Shown here: positions 32,767 through 40,612 of the stretch, piece after piece
Layout: each line of letters opens with the position of its first letter
Position numbering within the stretch: the first letter of the stretch is position 1
From: Chitinophagaceae bacterium
GTDB lineage: Bacteria > Bacteroidota > Bacteroidia > Chitinophagales > Chitinophagaceae
Assembly: GCA_019638625.1 (NCBI GenBank)
Contig: JAHBTK010000006.1
Location: forward strand, 364,219-428,218
Length of the DNA: 64,000 nucleotides
Direction: 5' to 3'
Translations under genes and position numbers: made by a program
The notes under the pieces: model-generated
The model's input: the letters and a program-made list of their open reading frames with translations, nothing else
Database searches by the model: none
Told to the model about the DNA's origin: nothing

Positions 32767-32810
32767 ACTCCCTGATAATAAAACCACCTAAGTCAGTCGC
32801 CTCGTACGGA

Positions 32811-32891
32811 CTTTGGAATAAAAGTCTTACGGAAATCAAGGCGCAACAGAGAAGTGTCTTTCATTGGAATTACTTGGCAGTACGTGGCTAT
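32811..32891. repeat. about 80-bp direct repeat, copy B
   Basis: Second copy of the repeat at 32049-32129, lying upstream of the gene at 32231-32707. It carries GCCA site 3. The duplication covers the promoter side only. Confidence 0.8.
32865..32888 (-). promoter_or_regulatory. 10-bp-phased GCCA repeats, site 3
   Basis: Plus-strand TGGA 32865, TGGC 32875 and TGGC 32885, exactly 10 bp apart, reading on the minus strand towards the gene at 32707. It follows directly after a terminator. Confidence 0.65.
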
Positions 32892-32917
32892 GAAATTACT
32901 TTTCAGCGCATAAAAAA

Positions 32918-32945
32918 AGTGTCAGGCTGGTTGATCCCCGACACT
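32918..32945 (-). terminator. terminator after the 634-residue protein gene
   Basis: Minus-strand AGTGTCGG pairs with CCTGACACT and is followed by a run of T. It lies 40 bp beyond the gene's stop. Confidence 0.8.
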
Positions 32946-32984
32946 AAAAAAACGAATGAGATAAACTGTCTTTTTTCTATTGAT

Positions 32985-34889
32985 TTACATCTTGCGCCCT
33001 CTGCTTTTCCTGGTTGTGTTTTCTTTCGTTTTTATTTCCGGTTTTCCCTTTTGCTCTTGCTTTTTTTGCCTTTCAAGATTTTCTTTTATGATTGCTGGCA
33101 AATAGGTTTCCTGCCACGGAACGGTTAGGGCATTGAAATGCCCTTTGACACCAATCTTTTTTAAATCGTCTTTGATATTCCAACCGCCTTGCCTGTTCCA
33201 GCCAATCGGATCAAGCTCTTTCTGAAACGGAAATTGCACAGCTATCAGATCTTTAGGAAACTCGGTGATCTTATCGTAATCCAGTTCCCTAAATTCATGC
33301 TTCTTTGGATCGTATGGTATCAGGTAAGCGTTTCTTTCTTCTGAAAAGTAGTGATCGATTTCATCAAACAAAATTCCTTTGGATAGAAAATCATCTTTGG
33401 GACGGAGCATATCCATGCGTATATCCACATAAAAAAGCTGACCGGCAATATCAATAGTAGGAAGCCTGCCTTTATTCAGCCGCATATCAAAAGCGTATTG
33501 ATCCACCATCAGCTCAAAATCCGTTTTAGCCTTCACTTCTTCGACGGTGAGGCCATACTTTTGAGCCATACCGACAGGATCAAGTCCGACAAATTCCGGT
33601 ATCTCTATCAATACATCGCTTTTCTCATATACATCAGGAATGTTTTTTGTCTTCCTGCTGTATTCAAATGAATACCCCTCTCCAAAGTCTGTCATGTCTT
33701 TAAAGGAGATCACATTTTGTTCATTTCCTTTCTCCCTTAATTCAAATTTGATTACGTCAACAATAAAATCAGTTCCTTCAATTTTTTCCGTAGGCAGGTC
33801 CCGTTTTGCAGGGCTGGCGTTCAAATTTTGAAATGCCCAATGGTGCTGGTTTTTCATGCTATTGCTGTATTCCTCCCACGGAAGGATCTGCGGATCGTGG
33901 TACATGGAAAGTGTCCTGTACATCAGTCCGTAACCTGGTTCAACTCCGTTAACCCTATTGGCACCAATGGGATCAAGGTCTGACAGCCTGGGAACTTCCA
34001 CAATTACGCAGTCCATACGCTTATTTAAAGTGCCGTCTCTGAAAGGATCTTCTATTTTGGATGTTGCCGTGTTGCAAAACAACTGGTACGCTTCCCGGTC
34101 TATTGAAAAATAGTCGTACAGGGCATTTAAATAGATTGTTTCGCCATTGCCATCCTGCGGACGCAACGCATTGCCCGCAACATCAATCTCAAATCTTTTA
34201 CCGGCAAGATCTATTGTTACAGGAATACCATCCATCCGTCGTTCGAAGATATCCTGGTCAACCATAATCTCAAAGTCGGTTTTTTCAGCAATGTCCTTCT
34301 TTGTGCAGCCGTATTTGCGGCACATGCCGTCCGGATCAATCTCACCGATGCAGGGTATCTTAACGGTAACAACCGGATCGCCTTCGGGTGCTGTTATCGG
34401 GTTGCCTAAAACAACAGGTTTGTTCCGCAGATAGGGTGAATGCAGTACATGGAATTTTTTAGAAACCCTGCTATAATCAAACTCATAATGCGTACCATAA
34501 TCCCGCATAGAGGAGAAGTAGATATTGTTGGCAGGGTTCCCTTTTTCAGTTAACGTTATTTTGTCAATGTCAAATAGAAACGCCGTGCCCTCGATCATAA
34601 CGGTTGGCTTTTCTTTATCCAGGTTGGCAGCTTCTTTTTTCTGGCGGACTTCAACTACCCAATCAATATAGCTTTTCGCATCTTCCATATTGTGGGGGAA
34701 GGATTTTCTACGGCCGGACATTTTGGAATCATCAAGTCCAACTATAAACCCGTATTCGGGAAATTCTTCTTTGCGATATACAATAATGAGATTATTGATG
34801 TCCTTTTCGGCTACGTTGTTCTTGTGGCTGGCAATGGTGTGTCCTTTATATTCCTCGAATACATAATCTGGATCGTCTTTTTTAACCAT
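32985..34889 (-). CDS. 634-residue protein with an internal module duplication, function unknown
   Basis: I do not recognise this family. After a 95-residue N-terminal part, the protein repeats one module twice. Residues about 97-300 and 370-560 share the order IEGT-F--D---F/ITL-EKGN, FSSMRDYG/FKDMTDFG, EF/FDYSR, IDPDGMCRKYGCT/LDPVGMAQKYGLT, KTDFEIMVDQ/KTDFELMVDQ, TIDLAG/TIDIAG and LRPQD/LRPKD. A third shorter DPIG element ends each half. The C-terminus is lysine-rich (TRKSRGRKM). There are no membrane segments or signal peptide, so it should be cytoplasmic, perhaps a DNA-element-binding or structural protein. It is a single-gene unit ended by a terminator. Confidence 0.8.
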   Translation of the reverse strand: MVKKDDPDYVFEEYKGHTIASHKNNVAEKDINNLIIVYRKEEFPEYGFIVGLDDSKMSGRRKSFPHNMEDAKSYIDWVVEVRQKKEAANLDKEKPTVMIEGTAFLFDIDKITLTEKGNPANNIYFSSMRDYGTHYEFDYSRVSKKFHVLHSPYLRNKPVVLGNPITAPEGDPVVTVKIPCIGEIDPDGMCRKYGCTKKDIAEKTDFEIMVDQDIFERRMDGIPVTIDLAGKRFEIDVAGNALRPQDGNGETIYLNALYDYFSIDREAYQLFCNTATSKIEDPFRDGTLNKRMDCVIVEVPRLSDLDPIGANRVNGVEPGYGLMYRTLSMYHDPQILPWEEYSNSMKNQHHWAFQNLNASPAKRDLPTEKIEGTDFIVDVIKFELREKGNEQNVISFKDMTDFGEGYSFEYSRKTKNIPDVYEKSDVLIEIPEFVGLDPVGMAQKYGLTVEEVKAKTDFELMVDQYAFDMRLNKGRLPTIDIAGQLFYVDIRMDMLRPKDDFLSKGILFDEIDHYFSEERNAYLIPYDPKKHEFRELDYDKITEFPKDLIAVQFPFQKELDPIGWNRQGGWNIKDDLKKIGVKGHFNALTVPWQETYLPAIIKENLERQKKQEQKGKPEIKTKENTTRKSRGRKM

Positions 34890-34949
34890 TATTGTTCTTA
34901 TTAAATTGGATCAAATATTTCTTGAAACGTGCCTTTTTATAAAAACAAA

Positions 34950-34978
34950 GGGGAGCTGTCTTTTCAGACAAACTCCCC
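34950..34978 (-). terminator. terminator overlapping the end of the traD-like gene
   Basis: GGGGAG (34950-34955) pairs with CTCCCC (34973-34978), with an inner TGTCT/AGACA stem. On the minus strand it is followed by TTTGTTTTT. It overlaps the stop of the traD-like gene. Confidence 0.75.
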
Positions 34979-35596
34979 AATGTCAAAGTCACTCAGATCA
35001 TTTTTCCGCAAATTGGAAGAACCGGAATCCGTCACGGTGAGTAGGCTCCTGTCCAATAACGCTGCAATCTTTCGTGAAGCGCCCTCCATTGAGTTCTCCA
35101 AAAGGCTGAACAATTCGGTTCCTTGTATTCTTTGAACTATATCCACCGCTTTTTGCTGCAAGGCTGGTTCCAGCACTTCTTGCTGTAACAAGGCCCCCAC
35201 GGTACTCAGTTCGTCGAAGGTAACCCCTGTGGCAAAACCGTCATCGCCGTTCGGATAACCATATCCATTCCATTCTTCCTCTTCTTCTTCAAGGTTGGGG
35301 CCGTCCCCAAAAACTTCATCCAGCTCTTCCTGCGGAATTTCCCTTGCGAAACCTGATACATTGGTTTCTGTTTCAAAATTATTAGGAGTAGCTCTTGGTT
35401 CAACTAACTGGCTTTTAGTGGCCTTACTTGGCACTGCACGGCGTTCTACGGGTTTGGGCTTACCCATTATTTCCGGTAAATCGGGATTTACCGCAGGTTG
35501 CACAGGCTTGCTTTTGGTCACCTTTTTTATAACGATCTTGTCCTTAGCCAGAAGGATAATGACGATGAGCAGGCATATTATAATTATTATTTCCAT
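34964..35596 (-). CDS. membrane-anchored acidic protein, TraD-like position
   Basis: A 210-residue protein with an N-terminal membrane anchor (EIIIIICLLIVIILLAK), a proline/lysine-rich linker, then a cytoplasmic domain with an acidic run (EELDEVFGDGPNLEEEEEEW) and a helical C-terminus (ALLQQEVLEPALQQKAVDIV). In CTnDOT-type ICEs a protein of this type (TraD, DUF4122-like) lies near traA-traC. Position fits, but sequence recognition is only partial. It overlaps a terminator at its end. Confidence 0.65.
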   Translation of the reverse strand: MEIIIIICLLIVIILLAKDKIVIKKVTKSKPVQPAVNPDLPEIMGKPKPVERRAVPSKATKSQLVEPRATPNNFETETNVSGFAREIPQEELDEVFGDGPNLEEEEEEWNGYGYPNGDDGFATGVTFDELSTVGALLQQEVLEPALQQKAVDIVQRIQGTELFSLLENSMEGASRKIAALLDRSLLTVTDSGSSNLRKNDLSDFDIGEFV

Positions 35597-35602
35597 AAAC
35601 TG

Positions 35603-36148
35603 TTATTGAAAAAAATCGACCTCATTTCCGTATTGTTCCCAACCCGGTCGTTTCTCCCGGCTGAAGACATCTATCTTTTTACTAAGGGGATAGAAATGCT
35701 CAACCATTGCATAAGCATAATCGGGCTTACGGCTGTGTTGCCTTGACCTTTCGGAAAAGACAGACCTGTACACTCCACGATATGATTTAGAAATTGGAAG
35801 AAGCGTCGGTTTATAGTACCATAATAAATATTCGTGACAATACCGGATGGTAAATGCAGGAGCTATTCCACTGAGTTTATCCCATATAAAACGGCAATGC
35901 CTTTTGTAGTTACGTTCAACCATGAAGTTTTCGCACTCTAACAGGTATGTTTCTATTGTCCAGATGAACACGCAATGTATTTCCTGTGCTAAATTGAACA
36001 ACTCTGTATCCAGTAAATGAAAAATAGCCTCTATTGACATTGTTGCATAAGGGAGATTCTTTCCCTGTAATGGCCTTACCTGTCTTAGCCCGCCTTTTCT
36101 TTTCTCCCACGGAGGGTCTATCATAAATACCCCATATTCATTCTCCAC
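35603..36148 (-). CDS. MT-A70-family adenine methyltransferase
   Basis: A protein of at least 181 residues with the MT-A70 catalytic motif DPPW (residues 11-14 from the GTG start at 36148) and the downstream strand FIWTIETYLLECENF. Members methylate adenine N6 in DNA or RNA. The frame stays open 20 codons upstream of the GTG, with sensible sequence (TDLKLKGEQGDFVENEYG), but holds no ATG, so the true start may be a rarer codon around 36200. It could protect the element from host restriction, which is inference. GCCA site 4 lies upstream. Confidence 0.82.
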   Translation of the reverse strand: MENEYGVFMIDPPWEKRKGGLRQVRPLQGKNLPYATMSIEAIFHLLDTELFNLAQEIHCVFIWTIETYLLECENFMVERNYKRHCRFIWDKLSGIAPAFTIRYCHEYLLWYYKPTLLPISKSYRGVYRSVFSERSRQHSRKPDYAYAMVEHFYPLSKKIDVFSREKRPGWEQYGNEVDFFQ

Positions 36149-36270
36149 AAAATCCCCCTGCTCACCCTTTAGTTTTAGATCTGTTACTAATGAAATGTAT
36201 CTATCCGTTCAGAACCTCTTTCAACCGATGTGATTAAAACTATATGTTATTATCAATAGGTGAATTGTTA

Positions 36271-36304
36271 TTGCTTCCTGTGGCAGTGTTTGGCGTTTTA
36301 CGGC
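36271..36304 (-). promoter_or_regulatory. 10-bp-phased GCCA repeats, site 4
   Basis: Plus-strand TTGC 36271, TGGC 36281, TGGC 36291 and CGGC 36301 start 10 bp apart; the outer two units are degenerate. It reads on the minus strand towards the MT-A70 gene. Confidence 0.6.
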
Positions 36305-36343
36305 TTCGCAGATACACAAATATGCCGCTGCATTTGAGGAAAG

Positions 36344-36616
36344 TTAAAAAATGGGTTTATTCTTGTCGTTATAAATGGTTTTTATTTCCTCTCCAAAATC
36401 CTGAAAATGGTGCTTCAGAACACTATGCAGATAATCAGCAATGGTAATTTTTCCTGTACCAAGTATAAATGCAATGTGAGATATTTTTTCGTGGAACTCC
36501 GGGCTGACATATACCGTTTTCCCGTCTTTTGCCAAAAAACCTGTGGGTGTTAAGAATGCCGACTGATATTCGGCAATACGTAACGTGTTCCTTTGTTTTT
36601 GATTTGTTTTTTTCAT
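36344..36616 (-). CDS. DUF3408 protein, copy 3
   Basis: A 90-residue protein of the DUF3408 (TraB/TraC-like) family. The conserved core VYVSPEFHEKISHIAFILG is shared with the two genes upstream, as is the ending KNKPIF. These small proteins are found beside ParA in CTnDOT-type ICEs and may be DNA-binding partition partners (ribbon-helix-helix-like look), which is inference. It is the last and shortest of three tandem copies. Confidence 0.8.
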   Translation of the reverse strand: MKKTNQKQRNTLRIAEYQSAFLTPTGFLAKDGKTVYVSPEFHEKISHIAFILGTGKITIADYLHSVLKHHFQDFGEEIKTIYNDKNKPIF

Positions 36617-36627
36617 GGTCCAATACT

Positions 36628-36957
36628 TTAAAAAATTGGTTTAAACTTTTCATTAAAATCCTTTGTAATTGCCTTCTCAAACTGATCGAAATGATGTTTG
36701 ATTATATTGTCCAGATAAGCGTACAATGGGATTTTATCATCTCCGATAACGTGAACAATTCTAACGATACGTTCATGGTACTCGGGGCGTATGTAGATCG
36801 ATTTATCACCCCGGCACGCCATTGCGTGCTGTTTCAGGAACTGGGTTCCGTAGCTTTCTTTTTTAACGGAGCCATTACCTACCTGTATGGTCTTTCCGTT
36901 TTTAATATTCTTTTTCATTGGTTTTGTTTTACTATAAGATGGGTTTATACCTGTCAT
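36628..36957 (-). CDS. DUF3408 protein, copy 2
   Basis: A 109-residue DUF3408 protein with the core IYIRPEYHERIVRIVHVIG, then LYAYLDNIIKHHFDQF and the ending EKFKPIF. The basic N-terminus (NPSYSKTKPMKKNIKNGK) may bind DNA. Its start overlaps copy 1 by 26 bp. Confidence 0.82.
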   Translation of the reverse strand: MTGINPSYSKTKPMKKNIKNGKTIQVGNGSVKKESYGTQFLKQHAMACRGDKSIYIRPEYHERIVRIVHVIGDDKIPLYAYLDNIIKHHFDQFEKAITKDFNEKFKPIF

Positions 36958-37336
36958 TGAAATAATCCGTTATCTCGTTACCAAACTCCCTGAAGTGATA
37001 TTCGAGAATATTGTCTATGTAGGAATAGAGCGTGGTTTTATCCTCCCTTGCCAGTTGAACGATCCGCAGCAGCCGCTCATGAAATTCCGGCCTGATATAA
37101 ACCACTTTGCCATTTCTTCCGGAAGGGTAACGATTGGTCAAGAAAACATCTTCGTAGTCGATTTTCTTTGATGAACCGGGCTTTGTTTTTTCACGGGCTT
37201 TAGGCTCTTTATGCTCCGCCTGGTCCTTGCTCGCTTTTGTTACCGGAACAGGCTCATCGCCGCTCATAATGTTCATCAGGTAATCCTCATCCACGTTGGG
37301 CTTCTCAAATCCTTTCTTTATGTTATCTGTATCCAT
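36932..37336 (-). CDS. DUF3408 protein, copy 1
   Basis: A 134-residue DUF3408 protein, the longest of the three. The N-terminal 60 residues are charged and probably disordered (MDTDNIKKGFEKPNVDEDYL, then KASKDQAEHKEPKAREKTKP). The core is VYIRPEFHERLLRIVQLARE, ending DRYKPIL. It lies 12 bp after the ParA gene and is probably co-transcribed, which is the typical partition-pair arrangement. Confidence 0.85.
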   Translation of the reverse strand: MDTDNIKKGFEKPNVDEDYLMNIMSGDEPVPVTKASKDQAEHKEPKAREKTKPGSSKKIDYEDVFLTNRYPSGRNGKVVYIRPEFHERLLRIVQLAREDKTTLYSYIDNILEYHFREFGNEITDYFNDRYKPIL

Positions 37337-37348
37337 ATCACAACTGAT

Positions 37349-38116
37349 TTAAGAATGAACAATTTTCAAGAACTCTTGTACAAAGAGATCCATCTTAGTC
37401 GTTTTCAGCAGGCCCGGCTCTGCGGCAAGCAGGCTTGACCGGAAGATGTAGTTGCCCGTATCGTCCGTTTCCTTGCGGAAGCGCTTGCTGTCCATAATTC
37501 TTGTATTCATAATGGAAAGGCCAAGCTGTTCGATCACCGTTTGGTAAGCCTCGTAAAGCATCGTTTTCTCCCTGCCGTCCACCTGGTTCCAGAACAACCA
37601 GAATACCTGCTCTTTATTGGCATTTTCAATTTCCGGAAGCTGGAGAAATGCTTTAGCAAACCCGAGTGTACTTTCGACTACAAACCGGTCCGCAGTGATC
37701 GGGGAAAAAATGAAATCCATTGCTTTTAGCGTTGTCAGAACGCCCTTTGTGTTTGCCGTACCCGGTAAGTCAAAAAAAATCATATCGGGGTGTGCCGCCG
37801 ATTGCTGCACATACTCCAACGCTTTGTCCAGCGCTTCATCTGCCTTACAACGGATAACAGGATAGGCTTTCTTATTGATAGCCTGGAATTGTTTCATTGC
37901 AGCCTTTTTGTGATAGTCGTTCTGCATAACGGTCTTCAGATCCCTTTCCCTCATTTTGCTCAGGCTGTGCTGGGGAAAATCGCAATCCAGTACTACTACA
38001 TTAAATCCGAACCGGTAATGGAGCAAGCTGGCAAGCAGGGTTGTTATGGTTGATTTTCCCACGCCGCCTTTTTGTGTGGAGAAACTGATTTTTAAAGTTT
38101 TTTTTACTGTTTCCAT
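37349..38116 (-). CDS. traA: ParA-family ATPase (TraA of CTnDOT-type ICEs)
   Basis: A 255-residue ParA/Soj-type ATPase. The deviant Walker A is QKGGVGKSTITTLLASLL near residues 14-31, with the signature lysine, and the Walker B-like strand is MIFFDLPGTA. CTnDOT-type elements carry such a protein as TraA at the head of the tra region. It probably acts in partition or in placing the transfer complex, together with the DUF3408 proteins downstream. Confidence 0.92.
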   Translation of the reverse strand: METVKKTLKISFSTQKGGVGKSTITTLLASLLHYRFGFNVVVLDCDFPQHSLSKMRERDLKTVMQNDYHKKAAMKQFQAINKKAYPVIRCKADEALDKALEYVQQSAAHPDMIFFDLPGTANTKGVLTTLKAMDFIFSPITADRFVVESTLGFAKAFLQLPEIENANKEQVFWLFWNQVDGREKTMLYEAYQTVIEQLGLSIMNTRIMDSKRFRKETDDTGNYIFRSSLLAAEPGLLKTTKMDLFVQEFLKIVHS

Positions 38117-38493
38117 TTTTCTAAAATTTAAAATTGTCCGTTTGATAAATTGTGCAGTTGTACTGCCGCTTTTCTGCTTTACCTTTTTTCTGGGTTGCTG
38201 TACTGTTATGTCTTTTTACAGTTTCCCGGTTATATGTTTTTGCTTAAAACTGTGAACCCGTAAAGGTTTGTTTCTGTAAACATTGCCGCTTTTACATTTT
38301 TATGGTTTTAAAACTTTATACTTTTACGCCACTCCGTTTTTAAACCTGTATTCTTTTGCTGTTTTCTGGTTTTCTGTATGTGGGTGAAACATCACATATA
38401 TTTTGTTTCTTTCTTTTCCGCACTTTTTTCTGTAAGTGCTCCTGTACAGCTTTGAAACAAAGAAAATACTTCATGAAGCTATATTTTCGGATG
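38117..38493. other. AT-rich leader upstream of parA, no gene
   Basis: About 380 bp with no gene. The minus strand is strongly A-rich with recurring ACAGAAA and GTAAAA words (for example around 38240, 38280, 38380 and 38410). A centromere-like or bent-DNA site for the ParA partner is possible but unproven. Confidence 0.4.
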
Positions 38494-38527
38494 TGGTAGT
38501 TATTGGCGTTCAGTGGCAGTCTTTGGC
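38494..38527 (-). promoter_or_regulatory. 10-bp-phased GCCA repeats, site 5
   Basis: Plus-strand TGGT 38494, TGGC 38504, TGGC 38514 and TGGC 38524, the clearest set, with four units 10 bp apart. It reads on the minus strand towards parA, 378 bp away, and lies next to the candidate oriT. Confidence 0.7.
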
Positions 38528-38631
38528 AGTGGGAAGCACTGTAGTGCTTTGAAAAAGCAGCCCTTACTTTGTATAGGCTCCAATGATATGGGTAAATGGA
38601 AAGAACATTACAAAATTCAGGTAACAGGTGG

Positions 38632-38652
38632 AACGGCTCAAAGCCGTTTTTT
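38632..38652 (+). terminator. terminator-like hairpin before mobA
   Basis: AACGGCT and AGCCGTT with a 3-nt loop, followed by a run of T on the plus strand. It lies about 200 bp before mobA and could stop transcripts entering the oriT region. Confidence 0.65.
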
Positions 38653-38663
38653 CTGCTTTATCT

Positions 38664-38820
38664 AATCCGCCCCCGCAGGGCGGATTTTCTGTTCACCCGA
38701 ACAGAGCAAGTTGTGTTTTGAGGCACTCGGAACCTGTTCCGTGCCTCAAAACAACTTGCCCTTGCAGGGGGCCGGAAAACACCCTCCGAAGTCGGGGTTT
38801 TGTTGAATTACTGAACGATC
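38664..38820. other. candidate origin of transfer (oriT)
   Basis: The region just upstream of mobA carries two hairpins: AATCCGCCC/GGGCGGATT (38664-38686) and a long imperfect inverted repeat (38706-38733 with 38736-38759, arms starting GCAAGTTGTGTTTTGAGGCA). Downstream are short GC-rich words (TTGCAGGGGGCCGG) and no gene. Relaxase-gene-proximal inverted repeats followed by a nick region are the usual oriT layout. The nick site itself cannot be assigned. Confidence 0.6.
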
Positions 38821-38854
38821 AGCTCGCTGACGCTCGTTTTAAAATTGGATAGTG

Positions 38855-39298
38855 ATGAATGAACAGCAGAAAAAGATACAGCATAAAGGTGGCCGCAACC
38901 CGAAAGCAAATCCAAGCATCCACCGTTATGTATTTCGTCTTACGGATGAGGAAAATGCAAAATTCCTGTCGCTCTTTGAAGCATCAGGGGCGGATAACAA
39001 GGCACAATATGTTACTTCTTTACTGTTTGAGAAACCGGTAAAGACTGTAAAAGTTGATATGGCTGCAATGGATTATTATACAAGATTAACAACATTGTTC
39101 GGCCAGTTCAGGGCGGTTGGCGTCAATTATAACCAAATCGTGAAGATACTCTACCGAAATTTTTCGGAGAAAAAAGCCGCTGCCTACCTATTCAAACTGG
39201 AGAAGCAAACAGCAGAACTGGCAAAGCTATGTCGTGAAGTGATGAAGCTGACAACGGAATTTGAGGCTAAACACCTCAATAAAATTGACGGGAAATGA
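38855..39298 (+). CDS. mobA: mobilisation protein MobA (relaxosome accessory)
   Basis: A 147-residue protein (ATG 38855; a GTG lies one codon upstream). The N-terminus is basic (KKIQHKGGRNPKANPSIHRY), then VFRLTDEENAKFLSLFEASG and NKAQYVTSLLF suggest a ribbon-helix-helix DNA-binding domain. Helical regions follow (GVNYNQIVKILYRNF). This fits the MobA/MobC-type protein that binds oriT with the relaxase. Its end overlaps mobB by 4 bp. Confidence 0.88.
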   Translation: MNEQQKKIQHKGGRNPKANPSIHRYVFRLTDEENAKFLSLFEASGADNKAQYVTSLLFEKPVKTVKVDMAAMDYYTRLTTLFGQFRAVGVNYNQIVKILYRNFSEKKAAAYLFKLEKQTAELAKLCREVMKLTTEFEAKHLNKIDGK

Positions 39299-40611
39299 TA
39301 GCAAAAATCGGTCACGGGATAAACATGACAGGTGCGCTTTCTTACAACCAGCTTAAAGTAGATAAGGAAAACGGCGAGATATTGACCACTCATAGGATCA
39401 TAGAAACGCCCGATGGCAGCTTTTCGGTGGCGCAATTGTTACGCTCTTTCCAGCCTTATCTGATGGCCAATAAACGCACCGAAAAGCCTGTATTGCATAT
39501 ATCGCTCAACCCAGATCCTGGAGATAAGGTAACGGACGAAAATTTTAAGCAGATTGCCAAAGACTACATGGATCGGATGGGGTATGGCGATCAGCCTTAT
39601 GTGGTTTTCAAGCATACCGATATTGAACGCACACATATCCATATCGTATCTACCTGCGTGGACCGCTATGGTAAAAAGATACCGGATACCTTTGAGAAGC
39701 TGCGCTCAATGGACGCTTGCAGGGCATTGGAACAAAAGTATAACCTGATACCCGCCACCGAAAAGCAGCGTACTGGAAATGAGCAGATATTCCGCCCGGT
39801 GGATTATAAAGCCGGTGATATTAAAAGCCAGATAGCATCGGTTGTGCGGCACCTGCCCACGTATTACCAGTACACAACCCTGGGCGCTTACAATGCCTTG
39901 CTTTCACTATTTAACATTACCGCTGAAGAAGTAAAAGGAGAACTACACGGGCAGCCCAAGCAGGGTATTGTGTATTTTGCGCTGAACGAACAAGGAGAAA
40001 AAGCCAGCAATCCGTTCAAGGCGTCTCGCTTCGGCAAAGATGCGGGACCGAAAGCCTTACAGGAGCAATTTTTAGCCGCGAAAGAGAAAATGAAAACAGA
40101 TCCCGCAAGAGCCATTCTCAAAAACACCATTGAAGCAGCCATGCACACTGCCGCTGGTGAAACCGATTTTAAAAAGCAATTGGTGGAGCAAGGGATTAAT
40201 ACCGTTGTACGGCGTACCGAGGAGGGGCGCATTTACGGTATAACGTTCATAGATCATGAAAGCCGTACCATATGGAACGGTTCGGCTTTGGACAAAAACC
40301 TTTCGGCCAATGTCTTTAACGATTTATGGAAAGAGCAGGCTGCGGAGCAACGTCAGGATGCCGATCATGCAAGCATCAACACGCCATTGCCAACCACAGG
40401 CAGAAATGTTGAGGAAGCAAAAGAAGAAACACACGAGTTTTTTGATTTTCTGAATAAAGAGCCATCCACTTATGCCACCGACAATTTTGGTTTGATAGAT
40501 GGATTGGGCGGACTATTGCCCGAAGCACAGGGAGAAGATTACGAGGAACAAGCTTTTGTTAATCGTATGAAAAAAAAGAAGAAGCAAAAAAGACGAGGAG
40601 GACAGCAGTAA
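39295..40611 (+). CDS. mobB: relaxase MobB
   Basis: A 438-residue relaxase/mobilisation nuclease. The metal-binding triad is visible as ERTHIHIVSTCVDRYG near residues 115-130, and a candidate catalytic tyrosine lies in the N-terminal segment (ALSYNQLKVDKENGE). The C-terminal part is acidic and variable, ending KKKKKQKRRGGQQ. It nicks oriT and pilots the strand into the recipient. It is translationally coupled to mobA. Confidence 0.92.
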   Translation: MIAKIGHGINMTGALSYNQLKVDKENGEILTTHRIIETPDGSFSVAQLLRSFQPYLMANKRTEKPVLHISLNPDPGDKVTDENFKQIAKDYMDRMGYGDQPYVVFKHTDIERTHIHIVSTCVDRYGKKIPDTFEKLRSMDACRALEQKYNLIPATEKQRTGNEQIFRPVDYKAGDIKSQIASVVRHLPTYYQYTTLGAYNALLSLFNITAEEVKGELHGQPKQGIVYFALNEQGEKASNPFKASRFGKDAGPKALQEQFLAAKEKMKTDPARAILKNTIEAAMHTAAGETDFKKQLVEQGINTVVRRTEEGRIYGITFIDHESRTIWNGSALDKNLSANVFNDLWKEQAAEQRQDADHASINTPLPTTGRNVEEAKEETHEFFDFLNKEPSTYATDNFGLIDGLGGLLPEAQGEDYEEQAFVNRMKKKKKQKRRGGQQ

Positions 40612-40612
40612 G

